This document shows positions 7,873 through 18,426 of a DNA stretch of 22,296 nucleotides, one piece after another; position 1 is the first letter of the stretch, and each line of letters starts with the position of its first letter. This stretch comes from an uncultured Variovorax sp. GTDB lineage: Bacteria > Pseudomonadota > Gammaproteobacteria > Burkholderiales > Burkholderiaceae. Under the pieces are notes generated by a model. It worked only from the letters and a program-made list of their open reading frames with translations, had not been told where the DNA came from and did not search any database. Location of the stretch: the NCBI GenBank assembly GCA_946478645.1, contig CAMLCW010000039.1:1-22296 (forward strand), written 5' to 3'. Made by a program: the position numbers and the translations under genes.

Positions 7873-10281
7873 ATGCCCGCACGCCGCTTCCGCCTGCCCC
7901 GGCTCAGCCTGCGCGCGCGCATGTCGGCGGGCGTGGCGGCGTTCGTCTTCCTTACCGCGGTGGGCGTCACCGCCGCGGCACTGTACCTGGTCAAGCGCAG
8001 CATGCAGGCCGCCATCGTCGACGAGGAGTTCGAGCGCATCTCGCAGATCGCCGATGCGGTGGACCAGAAGTTCCGCGGCCGGCGCACGCTGCTGAAGACC
8101 TTCGGCGACAGCATCGAGAGCCATCGCCTGCAGGGCGCCGCGGGGCTGCAGCCGCTGCTCGTTTCGCACCGGGCGCTGAAGGAGGCCTTCGACAACGTGG
8201 CCATCGCCGATCGCGCGGGCGAGATCGTGGCCAACTTCAACGGCGCGCACCAGATCGGCAAGGCCAACGTGGCCGACCGCGAGTACTTCGAACGCACCGT
8301 GGCCAACAAGGCCGGCGTGATTTCGAAGCCCTTTCGCAACCGCATCAGCGGCCTGCCGCAGATCGCGATGACCGAGCCCGTGCTCGACGCCCGGGGCGAG
8401 GTGGCCTACGTCGTCTCGGCCTTCGTCAACCTCAGCGCGACCAACTTCCTCGGCGAGCTCGCGAACGTGCGCTTCGGCGGCAGCGGCTACATGTTCATCA
8501 CCAGCCTCGACGGCATCGTCATCGACGACCCCGACGAGTCGCGGCTGCTGCAGCATGCGGTGGACGGTGGCGCCAACAGCGCGGCGCTCGGGCGCGCGCT
8601 GCAGGGTTTCGAAGGCACCTTCGAGGCGCCCGACCGCGGCGGCGCACCCGGGCTCTATGCCTTCAAGCGCATCCGCGAGACCGACTGGGTGCTCGGCGCG
8701 ATGTATCCGCGCGAGGAGGCGTTCTCGCGCATTGCGCAGGTCGAGCGCTTCGCCTGGCTCGGCACCTTCCTGCTCACGCTGCTGGCCGGCGGCTTCGCGT
8801 TCGCCGCCTCGCGTGCGCAGCTTGCGCCGCTCGCGCGGCTGCGCGAGCACATGCAGGTTTCGCGCAGCGCCGGCGACTACGCGCCCATGAGGGACGCGCC
8901 GCCCAAGGACGAGGTCGGCGACCTGTCGCGCACCTTCGACCTGCTGATGCAGGAGCGCCAGGCCTCGCAGCAGAAGCTGGCCGAGAGCGAGCGCTTCCTG
9001 CGCGACGTGACCGACCACCTGCCCGCGGTGGTGGCCTACTTCGACCGCGACGACCGCTGCCTGTTCGCCAATGCGGCGGGGCTGGCGATGCGGGGGCGCA
9101 CGCGCGCCGACATCGGCCGCATGACCATGCGCGATGCGCTGCCCGACGCGGTCTACCGCCAGCTCGAACCGCAGATCGCGAAAGTGCTCCAGGGCATTCC
9201 GTCGCGCACCGAAGGCACCTACGAGCGGCGCGGCCGGGAGGGCTTCTTCGAATGCCACCTGGTGCCCGACCTGCGCGACGGCGGCGAGTTGGCCGGCTAC
9301 TACGTGATGACCTTCGACGTCACCCAGCGCAAGCAGGCCGAGATGCGCAGCGCCGAGAGCGAGCGGCGCCTGCGCGGCCTGACCGACGGCGTGCCGGCGC
9401 TGCTGACCGAAGTCGACCTCGACGAACGCGTGGTGTTCTGCAACGGCCGGTACCGGACCTGGCTCGGCGTGGCGCCCGAGGCGCTGGTGGGCCGGCACCT
9501 GCGCGAAGCGCTCGGCGAGGCGCAGTACGCGCAGCGCAAGCCCTTCCTCGCGCGCGCCTTCGCGGGCGAGGTGGTGAGCTTCGAGCAGCCGGCCAGCCTG
9601 GTGATCGGCGAGCGCGTCCTGCAGACGACCTACCTGCCGCACATGGACGCCGAGGGTGCGGTGGTCGGCCTGTACATCCTGGCCAACGACGTGACCGAGC
9701 TCAAGCGCCAGCAGATGCAGCTCGATGCGCTGGCGCGCGAGGATGCGCTGACGGCGCTGCCGAACCGCCGCTCGTTCGAGGAGCACCTGCGCGATGCCCT
9801 CGCGCGTTCGCGGCGCTCGGGCCTCGCGGTCTGCCTGCTGTTCCTCGACGTCGACTACTTCAAGACCATCAACGATTCGCTCGGCCATGCGGCCGGCGAC
9901 GCCGTGCTGAAGGAGTTCGGGCGCCGGCTGCGCCAGAGCGTGCGCGAGACCGACATGGCGGCGCGCTACGCGGGCGATGAGTTCGTGATCCTGCTCGAGG
10001 CGCTGTCCGATCCGGCCGAGGGGCCGCACGTGGCGGGCAAGGTGCTGGCGGCGATGCGCCCGGAGTTCGTGCTGCCGGGCCGCAGCCTGCAGGTGACGAC
10101 GAGCATCGGCATCGCGGTGTCGGAGCCCGAGGAAGACCTCGTGTCGCTGCTCGCGCGCGCCGACACCGCGCTCTACGTGGCCAAGAAGGAAGGCCGCAAC
10201 CGCTTCATGGTGGCCGCGCCCCGCTCGCCATCGCCCGGCGGCAGCCCGCAGTGGCCGCGCCAGGAGCCTTCGGGCGGATGA
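7873..10281 (+). CDS. Membrane diguanylate cyclase with Cache, HAMP and PAS domains (AGDEF)
   Basis: An 802-residue protein that would make c-di-GMP from two GTP. ATG 7873 is preceded by GAGG; an upstream in-frame extension lies within the previous gene and is unlikely. Domains: TM1 (about 17-40), a periplasmic double-Cache sensor (about 45-290, with the FGGSGYMFITSLDGIVIDDPDE signature), TM2 (about 293-315), HAMP-like (about 316-375), two PAS domains (about 385-510 and 515-640), and a C-terminal GGDEF domain. The catalytic signature is AGDEF starting at A700, a variant known to be active in some cyclases. RETD at 691-694 fits the RxxD product-inhibition site at the right distance. There is no EAL domain. 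It is third in the operon with the binding protein and GGDEF-EAL protein, so both enzymes probably serve one c-di-GMP circuit. Confidence 0.92.
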   Translation: MPARRFRLPRLSLRARMSAGVAAFVFLTAVGVTAAALYLVKRSMQAAIVDEEFERISQIADAVDQKFRGRRTLLKTFGDSIESHRLQGAAGLQPLLVSHRALKEAFDNVAIADRAGEIVANFNGAHQIGKANVADREYFERTVANKAGVISKPFRNRISGLPQIAMTEPVLDARGEVAYVVSAFVNLSATNFLGELANVRFGGSGYMFITSLDGIVIDDPDESRLLQHAVDGGANSAALGRALQGFEGTFEAPDRGGAPGLYAFKRIRETDWVLGAMYPREEAFSRIAQVERFAWLGTFLLTLLAGGFAFAASRAQLAPLARLREHMQVSRSAGDYAPMRDAPPKDEVGDLSRTFDLLMQERQASQQKLAESERFLRDVTDHLPAVVAYFDRDDRCLFANAAGLAMRGRTRADIGRMTMRDALPDAVYRQLEPQIAKVLQGIPSRTEGTYERRGREGFFECHLVPDLRDGGELAGYYVMTFDVTQRKQAEMRSAESERRLRGLTDGVPALLTEVDLDERVVFCNGRYRTWLGVAPEALVGRHLREALGEAQYAQRKPFLARAFAGEVVSFEQPASLVIGERVLQTTYLPHMDAEGAVVGLYILANDVTELKRQQMQLDALAREDALTALPNRRSFEEHLRDALARSRRSGLAVCLLFLDVDYFKTINDSLGHAAGDAVLKEFGRRLRQSVRETDMAARYAGDEFVILLEALSDPAEGPHVAGKVLAAMRPEFVLPGRSLQVTTSIGIAVSEPEEDLVSLLARADTALYVAKKEGRNRFMVAAPRSPSPGGSPQWPRQEPSGG

Positions 10282-10356
10282 TGAAGCGCGTTCTTGCCCG
10301 GCGCGTTCTCGGCCTTGTCCTACGCCGAAGGTACCCCTGCTTGCCTAAATTGGCGG

Positions 10357-10371
10357 CACCGTTGCACGGTG
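10357..10371. other. Small hairpin upstream of the histidine kinase gene
   Basis: CACCGT-TGC-ACGGTG forms a perfect 6-bp inverted repeat in the 142-base gap between the cyclase and the kinase gene. It could be a protein site or mRNA leader hairpin. There is no T-run, so it is not an intrinsic terminator. Confidence 0.35.
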
Positions 10372-10423
10372 GCGCGCAGGATGCCTGTCGTCCGGATGCG
10401 CGGATTCTGGAGGAGCAAGCGCA

Positions 10424-12352
10424 ATGGCAGATTTCGGCGGCGGGAGTGCCCCCTTGAACCAACGCACTCTGACCGACGCCGACTACCGGCTGATGGTCGA
10501 CACGGTCATCGACTACGCGATCGCCGTGCTCGACCCCGGGGGCATCGTCATCAGCTGGAACGATGGCGCACGCCTGCTCAATGGCTACGAAGCGCCCGAG
10601 GTGCTCGGACGCCACTTCTCGCTCTTCTACCCGAGCGAGACGCTCGACCAGAGCCTGCCCGAGAAAGAACTCGAGACCGCGCGCCAGGCCGGGCGCGTCG
10701 AGCAGGAAGGCTGGCGGCTGCGCAAGGACGGCACCCGGTTCTGGGCCAGCGTCGTCCTCACCCGCATGAGCGGGCGCAACGGCGAGGTGCGCGGCTTCTC
10801 GCTGATCTGCCGCGACCTGAGCGAGCGCCGCCGGCAGGACGAGGCGCTGCGCATGAGCGAGGAGCGCTTCCGGCTGCTGGTGGAGGGCGTGAAGGACTAT
10901 GCGATCTTCATGCTCGACCCGGGCGGCCACGTGGTGAGCTGGAACCTCGGTGCGCAGAAGAACAAGGGCTACGAGGCCTCGGAGATCATCGGCCAGCATT
11001 TCTCGACGTTCTATCCGCCCGAAGTCGCCGCCACCGGCTGGCCTGAGCTCGAACTGCGCCATGCGCTGCGCGACGGACGCTTCGAGGACGAGGGCTGGCG
11101 CGTCCGCAAGGACGGCAGCCGCTTCTGGGCCAGCGTGGTCATTACTGCGCTGCACGACGCGAGCGGCCGGCATCGCGGCTTTGCCAAGGTTACGCGCGAC
11201 CTGACCGAGCGGCGCCGCGTGACGGCGCTCGAGGACGAAGGGCGCCGCGTCACGAACTTCCTCGCGATGCTCGGGCACGAACTGCGCAACCCGCTCGCGC
11301 CGATCTCCAACGCGCTCGAGCTGCTCAAGCGCGAGAAGACCGAATCGGCCGTGGTGCTGCACACCCGCGACATCATCGGACGGCAGCTTCGGCAGATGAC
11401 CCGCCTCGTCGACGACCTGCTCGACGTGGGACGCATCACCAGCGGCAAGGTCCATATCGAGAGCAAGCCGGTCCGGCTGCGCGACGCGATCGCCCAGGGC
11501 ATCGAGGCGGTACGGCCACTGATCGCGAGCAAGTCGCAGACCCTGCATTTCCCCCTCGGCGAAGCCGACCCGTGGATTGCAGGCGACAACGCGCGCGTAA
11601 TCCAGATCGTGAGCAACCTGATCCACAACGCGGCCAAATTCACCCAGAACGGCGGCAACATCCATGTGTCGCTGTCCCAGGCCGGCACCGACGCCGACAT
11701 CAGCGTGCGCGACGACGGTCCCGGCATCCAGCCCAAGGACCTGCAGCGCATCTTCGACCTGTTCGTGCAGGGCGAGCAGGACATGGCCAGGTCGCAGGGC
11801 GGCCTGGGTCTGGGGCTCAGCCTGGTGCAGCAGCTGGTCACGCTGCACGGCGGGCGGGTCAGCGCGTTCAGCACCGGCCGGGCCGGCGAGGGCAGCGAGT
11901 TCGTGGTGCAGTTCCCGACCACGCCGGCGCCCGCGACCATGCTCGAGTCCGAACCCCGTCCCGTGGGCGAGCAGCGCGTGCTGGTGGTGGACGACAACAA
12001 GGACGCCGCCGAGACCATGGCGCTGCTGCTCGAGGCGCTGGGCTACCGCTCGAGCATCGCGCACGACGGGCTCAGTGCGATCAAGGCCGTCAAGGCGCAG
12101 GACCCCGACGTGGTGCTGCTGGACATCGGCCTGCCCGACCTGAGCGGCCATGAAGTGGCACGGCGGCTGCGCGCCGAGCTGGTCAATCCGCCGGCGCTGA
12201 TCGCGATCACCGGCTACGGGCAGGCGAGCGACCGCGACACCAGCCTGGAGGTGGGCTTCAAGGCCCACATGACGAAGCCGGTCGACGTAGACCGGCTCTC
12301 GGCGCTGCTCGAGCGCCTGCTGGCGCCCAAGACAGGCGGCGACGCCGCTTAG
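10424..12352 (+). CDS. Cytoplasmic hybrid histidine kinase: PAS-PAS-HisKA-HATPase-REC
   Basis: A 642-residue soluble two-component sensor. Its start ATG follows GGAGGAG (10409-10415) at good spacing. No transmembrane segment is seen. Two PAS domains (about 20-135 and 150-265) are strikingly similar to each other, sharing DYAI..LDPGG, SWN.GA, HFS.FYP and RFWASVV, so one arose by duplication. The HisKA box LGHELRNPLAPI carries the phosphorylated H285. The ATPase boxes NLIHNAAKF, DDGPGI and GGLGLGL follow. A C-terminal receiver (about 513-635) has VLVVDDNKD, the acceptor D567 in LLDIGLPDLSG, and the late Lys in MTKPVD. No DNA-binding output is present, so phosphate probably passes to a separate partner or the receiver regulates the kinase. 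It lies 142 bases after the c-di-GMP operon in the same direction; a link is possible but unproven. Confidence 0.93.
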   Translation: MADFGGGSAPLNQRTLTDADYRLMVDTVIDYAIAVLDPGGIVISWNDGARLLNGYEAPEVLGRHFSLFYPSETLDQSLPEKELETARQAGRVEQEGWRLRKDGTRFWASVVLTRMSGRNGEVRGFSLICRDLSERRRQDEALRMSEERFRLLVEGVKDYAIFMLDPGGHVVSWNLGAQKNKGYEASEIIGQHFSTFYPPEVAATGWPELELRHALRDGRFEDEGWRVRKDGSRFWASVVITALHDASGRHRGFAKVTRDLTERRRVTALEDEGRRVTNFLAMLGHELRNPLAPISNALELLKREKTESAVVLHTRDIIGRQLRQMTRLVDDLLDVGRITSGKVHIESKPVRLRDAIAQGIEAVRPLIASKSQTLHFPLGEADPWIAGDNARVIQIVSNLIHNAAKFTQNGGNIHVSLSQAGTDADISVRDDGPGIQPKDLQRIFDLFVQGEQDMARSQGGLGLGLSLVQQLVTLHGGRVSAFSTGRAGEGSEFVVQFPTTPAPATMLESEPRPVGEQRVLVVDDNKDAAETMALLLEALGYRSSIAHDGLSAIKAVKAQDPDVVLLDIGLPDLSGHEVARRLRAELVNPPALIAITGYGQASDRDTSLEVGFKAHMTKPVDVDRLSALLERLLAPKTGGDAA

Positions 12353-12365
12353 GAGCCTGTCGGGC

Positions 12366-13217
12366 TCAGCCCGCGTGCGGCGGCTCGACCGGCAGCGCGC
12401 GCTTGTGCGCGCTCTTGCGGTGCGTGGCCAGGATGATGTCGCGCGCCGCGGCCGCGATCGGCTTGCCTTCGAGGAAGTCGTCGATCTGTTCGTAGCTGAC
12501 GCCGAAGGCGTCCTCGTCGGGCTTCTGCGGCACCAGCGATTCGAGGTCGGCCGTGGGCACCTTGAAGACCAGCTCCTGCGGCGCACCGAGCGCTTGCGCG
12601 AGCGCGCGCACGCGGCGCTTGTTGAGGCCGCTGAGCGGCGTCACGTCGGCCGCGCCGTCGCCGAACTTGGTGAAGAAGCCCATCAGCGCCTCGGCCGCGT
12701 GGTCGGTGCCGATGACGATGCCGTCGTGCGCGCCGGCCACCGCGAACTGCGCGATCATGCGCTGGCGCGCCTTGATGTTGCCGAGCACGAAGTCCTCGTG
12801 CGCGGCATCGCGGAAGCCGAGCTCGCCGGCCTTCAGCGCCGCGAGCATGGCGTCGGCGGCGGGCCGGATGTCGACCGTGAGCGTGCGGTCGGGCACGATC
12901 ACCTCGAGCGAGCGCTGGGCCTCGGCTTCGTCCTTCTGCACGCCGTAGGGCAGGCGCATCGCGATGAACGTGGCGGCATGGCCTTCGGCGCGCAGCCGTT
13001 CGACCGCGCGCTGCGCGAGGCAGCCCGCGACCAGCGAATCGACGCCGCCGCTGATGCCGAGCACCAGCGCCTTGAGCCCCGTGCCGCGCAGGTAGCCGGC
13101 CAGGAACGCCACGCGCCGCTCGACCTCGGCGGCCGCATCGAACACCGGCGCCACGTTCAGCGCCGCGATGATCTCGCGCTGCCTGGCGTCCACGGCAGCA
13201 AGTTCGCCATCACTCAT
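12366..13217 (-). CDS. nadE: Ammonia-dependent NAD+ synthetase
   Basis: A 283-residue cytoplasmic enzyme that makes NAD+ from nicotinic acid adenine dinucleotide, ATP and ammonia, the last step of NAD biosynthesis. The adenylation P-loop SGGVDS is at residues 56-61. Other NadE signatures are [48 protein letters not shown] (shared metal and substrate loop) and KVPTADLE. It lacks an N-terminal nitrilase-like glutaminase domain, so it uses free ammonia like the E. coli enzyme. A good AAGGAG sits before the start at 13217. It begins 30 bases after pldA and probably ends the rep/lipoprotein/pldA/nadE transcript. It converges tail-to-tail with the kinase gene, leaving only 13 bases between stop codons. 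Confidence 0.97.
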   Translation of the reverse strand: MSDGELAAVDARQREIIAALNVAPVFDAAAEVERRVAFLAGYLRGTGLKALVLGISGGVDSLVAGCLAQRAVERLRAEGHAATFIAMRLPYGVQKDEAEAQRSLEVIVPDRTLTVDIRPAADAMLAALKAGELGFRDAAHEDFVLGNIKARQRMIAQFAVAGAHDGIVIGTDHAAEALMGFFTKFGDGAADVTPLSGLNKRRVRALAQALGAPQELVFKVPTADLESLVPQKPDEDAFGVSYEQIDDFLEGKPIAAAARDIILATHRKSAHKRALPVEPPHAG

Positions 13218-13247
13218 GATCCGCTCCTTCGTGTGTGTGCAAAGCGA

Positions 13248-14435
13248 TTAGAAGTCCACCAGGCTCAGCCCGATGCTCAGCACCGTGCGCTTGCGGTTGT
13301 AGTCCACCAGCGTATCGCCGTAGCCGTGGAACAGCTGCGTATGGAAGCGCAGGTTGCTCTTGGTCGGGTCGCCGATGGCCTTGAGCCATTCGAGCCGCAC
13401 CGAGCCGCGGCCGCTGTCGCGCAGGTTGTGGCGCACCGTCATGCCGAGCGTGTTGTCGCGGTCGAGGTTCCAGCGGCCCGTGACCTCGGCACGGCCGATG
13501 TAGCTGGAGATGTCGGGGTTGTCGTCCTTCGCGGCACCCTCCGAGAGACGCTGCCAGATGCGCCCGGTGATGCTGAAGCGGTCGCCGAGTTCGGCGCCGC
13601 CCATCAGGTAGACGCGGTTCCAGCTGCGCGACAGCGGCAGGCTCTGGCCGTTCGACTGGTGCACCAGGCCCACGCCCGCATAGCGCCAGCGCCAGCCGCC
13701 GGGCAGGTCGAAGTCGAGCGGGTACACGTACATCAGCTCCGGCTCGTGGTCGGTGGTGCGGAACGGGCGCGAGATTTCGCCGTTGAACAGTTGCCAGGTC
13801 GACTGCTGCGAATAGGCGAACCACAGCGAGTCCTTGCGCACCGGGTCGTTCTGCGTGAGCAGGCCCTGCGCGAGCTTGGTGCGCACCGACAGGCCGATGC
13901 GCATCTCGTTGGCCTGGTAGTCCACGGGCGTGCCGGTGTGGCCTTCGGACGGCGAGGTGGGCACGCCGGGCTTGCTGGTCGCGGCCGAGGCGGACACGTT
14001 GAGCGGGCGGTAGCCGCGGAACACGAAGGTGCCGCAATCGCTGCCGGTCTCGAGCTCCCAGAAGCGCGACAGCACCGAATACTGGCGGTCGCGGCAGCCC
14101 TCGCTGGTGGCGACCGAGACCACGCGCGTCGCGGGCATCGAGGCGTCCACCGGCTCTGCCGGCTGGGTGCTGGCCAGCACCGGCGGTGCCACCGGCACCG
14201 ACTCCGGCGGCAGCGTCTGCTGCTGCGCCCAGCGGTCGAAGCAGGCCAGGCGCGCCTCGTTGTTGCCGCCGAGCGCGGTGCACTGCTGCCAGGTCAGCTG
14301 GTCATCGGCGAGCGGGCTCGGCGGCTTGTCGACGGCCTGCGCGCCGGCGAGCGTCGCCGCGAACAGGCCGGGCAGCAGCAGCAGCCCGGCGGCGAAGGAG
14401 AAGCGGCGAGGGGGAAAGAGGGGGAGGGGGTTCAT
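13248..14435 (-). CDS. pldA: Outer-membrane phospholipase A (OMPLA)
   Basis: A 395-residue outer-membrane beta-barrel enzyme that hydrolyses acyl chains of phospholipids mislocalised to the outer leaflet, helped by calcium and dimerisation. Residues 1-33 are a signal peptide (FAAGLLLLPGLFAATLAGAQA). Residues about 35-130 are a Pro/Ala-rich extra N-terminal region with a C-rich patch, longer than in E. coli PldA. The catalytic block is unmistakable: VHQSNGQSLPLSRSWNRVY gives H259, S261 and N273, with the same 14-residue His-Asn spacing as H142/N156 of E. coli. The C-terminus ends in LSLVDF, an aromatic end typical of barrels. Its ATG overlaps the stop of the upstream lipoprotein gene (ATGA), so translation is probably coupled. 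Confidence 0.96.
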   Translation of the reverse strand: MNPLPLFPPRRFSFAAGLLLLPGLFAATLAGAQAVDKPPSPLADDQLTWQQCTALGGNNEARLACFDRWAQQQTLPPESVPVAPPVLASTQPAEPVDASMPATRVVSVATSEGCRDRQYSVLSRFWELETGSDCGTFVFRGYRPLNVSASAATSKPGVPTSPSEGHTGTPVDYQANEMRIGLSVRTKLAQGLLTQNDPVRKDSLWFAYSQQSTWQLFNGEISRPFRTTDHEPELMYVYPLDFDLPGGWRWRYAGVGLVHQSNGQSLPLSRSWNRVYLMGGAELGDRFSITGRIWQRLSEGAAKDDNPDISSYIGRAEVTGRWNLDRDNTLGMTVRHNLRDSGRGSVRLEWLKAIGDPTKSNLRFHTQLFHGYGDTLVDYNRKRTVLSIGLSLVDF

Positions 14436-14871
14436 TTTTTCTCTGCGGTCCGTTCCGTCTTGGTGAGCGTGAAGGGATGGGTGCTGTCGTCGTCGGCGTT
14501 GCGCCATGTGCCGGTGAATTCGCGCCCGCACGAGGCCAGCCGGAGCGTGCCCGACCAGACGCCGGTGATGCGCCGGCCGTCGCGCGATTCGTCGATCGCG
14601 AGCGTGCCCTGGTCGTCGACGTCGCCCGCGAGCTGGGCCACCGAGGCATCGGCGCGCGTGATGGTGCCGCGCACGCCCTCGTATTCGGGGTGCCGGTCGA
14701 GCCGCACCGCGGCGGTGGCGGCCTGGCCGTCGAAGCGCGCCTGCCAGTCGCCGTAGAGGGTGTCGACCGGCATTTCGCGCGCGCTGGCGGGGCAGCCGGG
14801 CGGTGCGCCCGGCGCGGCGCAGCCCGCCGCGAGCGCGGCCGCGGCCAGGAGGGCAAGGATTGGCTGCGGCT

Positions 14872-14875
<4 letters not shown>
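14432..14875 (-). CDS. Small predicted lipoprotein of unknown function
   Basis: A 147-residue protein. The N-terminus MKPQPILALLAAAALAAGC is a lipoprotein signal with lipobox LAAGC, so cysteine 19 is probably the lipidated residue. The mature part is short and beta-rich, with GDWQARFDG near the start and VWSGTLRL...FTGTWRNADD near the end, which suggests a small calycin-like barrel by appearance only. Two further cysteines (in PPGCPAS and LASCGRE) could pair. It sits between rep and pldA, overlapping both by four bases (ATGA at each junction), so it is co-translated with them. Neighbouring pldA hints at an envelope role. I do not recognise the family. Confidence 0.82.
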
Positions 14876-16977
<2,102 letters not shown>

Positions 16978-17089
16978 GAGGAGTGGGAACCGACGAAAGG
17001 CCGCAACGGGAAGGGCGGCGCGAAGCGGGCAATGATACGGGGCGGCGCTGCCCGCCACAGCGGCCGAAATTCACGATGCGGGACGCGGC

Positions 17090-17104
17090 GACAATCCCCG
17101 CGTG
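17090..17104 (+). promoter_or_regulatory. Possible -10 box giving a leaderless AEC transporter mRNA
   Basis: GACAAT at 17090-17095 ends six bases before the GTG start at 17102. With no Shine-Dalgarno visible, transcription could begin at or near the start codon. No good -35 is seen. The same layout occurs at hemE. Confidence 0.35.
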
Positions 17105-18118
17105 CTGCAGATATTCCTCGTTACCTTTCCTTTCTTCGCGCTGATCGCCGCGGGCTATGCCGCCGCGCGAGCAAGAATCCTGCCGCTCGACGCGATTCCG
17201 GGCCTCAACACCTTCGTGCTGTATTTCGCGCTGCCGTGCATGCTGCTGCGTTTCGGCGCCGACACGCCGATCGGGCAACTGCTCGACGGCAGCGTGGCAC
17301 TGGTCTGGGGCGTGAGCGCGCTGGCGGTGGTGGCCGGCGTGGTGCTCTTCACGCGCAACGCCCGCATCGGCTGGAACGACGCCGCCTTCGGCGCGCTGGT
17401 CGCGGCCTTTCCGAACACCGGCTTCATGGGCGTGCCGCTGCTGGTGGCGCTGCTCGGCGCCCAGGCCGCGGGGCCGATGATCATCACCATCGCGTTCGAC
17501 CTGGTCGTGACCTCGTCGCTGTGCATCGCGCTGTCGCGCCTGGACGGCGCCGGTGCCGGGCAGCACGGGCCCCGGCAGGCGGCGCGGCAGGCGCTGCGCG
17601 GCGTGCTGGTCAACCCGATGCCGTGGTCGATCCTGCTCGGCGTGCTGCTGTCGGCCGCGGCGTGGCGCCTGCCGGGGCCGGTCGATCGCACGGTGGCGAT
17701 GCTGGCGGACGCGGCGTCGCCGGTGGCGCTCTTCACCATCGGCGCGGTGCTGGCGCGCTCGGCGCTGCTGGCGCGCGAGCATGGCGCGAGCGCGGCCGTG
17801 GCGGCGGCCATGGGCACGCGCTCCGCGCTGCCGGCGAAGGCGCCGCTGGCCGACGTGGCGCCGGTGGTGCTCGTGAAGCTGGTCGCGCATCCGGTGCTGG
17901 TCTGGCTGATCGCGCAGGGCGCCGTCGCGCTCGGGCTGCCGCTGTCGCCGCCGGCGCTGATGGTGGTCGTGCTGGTGGCGGCGCTGCCGAGCGCGAGCAA
18001 CGTCTCGATGCTGGCCGAGCGCTTCGGCGCCGACAACGGCCGCATCGCGCGGATCATCCTGTGGACCACGGTCGCCACCTTCTTCAGCTTTCCGCTCGCC
18101 GTGAGCCTGCTGCGCTGA
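17102..18118 (+). CDS. AEC-family (auxin efflux carrier-like) transporter
   Basis: A 338-residue inner-membrane permease of the AEC/auxin efflux carrier family (TC 2.A.69); bacterial members export or import organic acids such as malate or malonate. About ten hydrophobic segments are visible. They begin with IFLVTFPFFALIAAGYAAA and include LNTFVLYFALPCMLLRFGA, AAFPNTGFMGVPLL (conserved AEC motif), PMIITIAFDLVVTSSLCIAL and the C-terminal ALPSASNVSMLAERFGAD. The gene starts with GTG 17102 and is divergent from rep across a 124-base gap. The substrate cannot be told from the sequence and no linked enzyme helps. A small membrane protein gene follows 94 bases later. Confidence 0.9.
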   Translation: MLQIFLVTFPFFALIAAGYAAARARILPLDAIPGLNTFVLYFALPCMLLRFGADTPIGQLLDGSVALVWGVSALAVVAGVVLFTRNARIGWNDAAFGALVAAFPNTGFMGVPLLVALLGAQAAGPMIITIAFDLVVTSSLCIALSRLDGAGAGQHGPRQAARQALRGVLVNPMPWSILLGVLLSAAAWRLPGPVDRTVAMLADAASPVALFTIGAVLARSALLAREHGASAAVAAAMGTRSALPAKAPLADVAPVVLVKLVAHPVLVWLIAQGAVALGLPLSPPALMVVVLVAALPSASNVSMLAERFGADNGRIARIILWTTVATFFSFPLAVSLLR

Positions 18119-18212
18119 GCTGCGTCGGCCATTCGGCTATGCTTGTTACGACTTCAGATGAGTACTTGAGTTTGCTAATCTGCTGCTAGAGTGTGGGCGA
18201 ATCAACGGATGA

Positions 18213-18419
18213 ATGGGTAGCAACATGGCCGTACTTGTTCGAATCCTGCTGTGGCTGGCCTGGGCCGGGGCTGCCGCCTGGTCGTGGCATGCCGGGCTGC
18301 TCGGTGCCGGCACCGCGCTCGCGCTGGGCGCGCTGAGCCTCGTCGTGTTCGCCTGGCCGGGGAGCATCGCGCGGCGCCGAGACGGTGAATTGCGCTACGT
18401 CGACATGGGAAAGCACTAG
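18213..18419 (+). CDS. Small hypothetical membrane protein (68 aa)
   Basis: A 68-residue protein with two predicted membrane helices (about residues 8-25 and 29-48: VRILLWLAWAGAAAWSW and LLGAGTALALGALSLVVFAW) and a basic, polar tail ending RRRDGELRYVDMGKH. A second in-frame ATG at 18225 gives a 64-residue version starting MAVLVRILLW, equally plausible. A GGATGA precedes the first start. It sits between the AEC gene and the convergent priA gene, whose stop codon lies 8 bases beyond its own. I do not recognise a family. It is probably real because the codon pattern and hydrophobic profile are coherent, but short GC-rich ORFs can mislead. Confidence 0.6.
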   Translation: MGSNMAVLVRILLWLAWAGAAAWSWHAGLLGAGTALALGALSLVVFAWPGSIARRRDGELRYVDMGKH

Positions 18420-18426
18420 ACGTCGC

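Noticed and set aside
4500..8345. A 1281-codon open frame on the minus strand across the c-di-GMP genes
   Set aside because: It is antisense to two genes with clear domains. Its translation is low-complexity (rich in Arg, His, Glu, Ala) with no motif, as expected for the mirror frame of a high-GC gene.
12353..12367. Short stem GAGCC/GGCTC between the kinase and nadE stops as a terminator
   Set aside because: Only five base pairs and no T-run on either strand.
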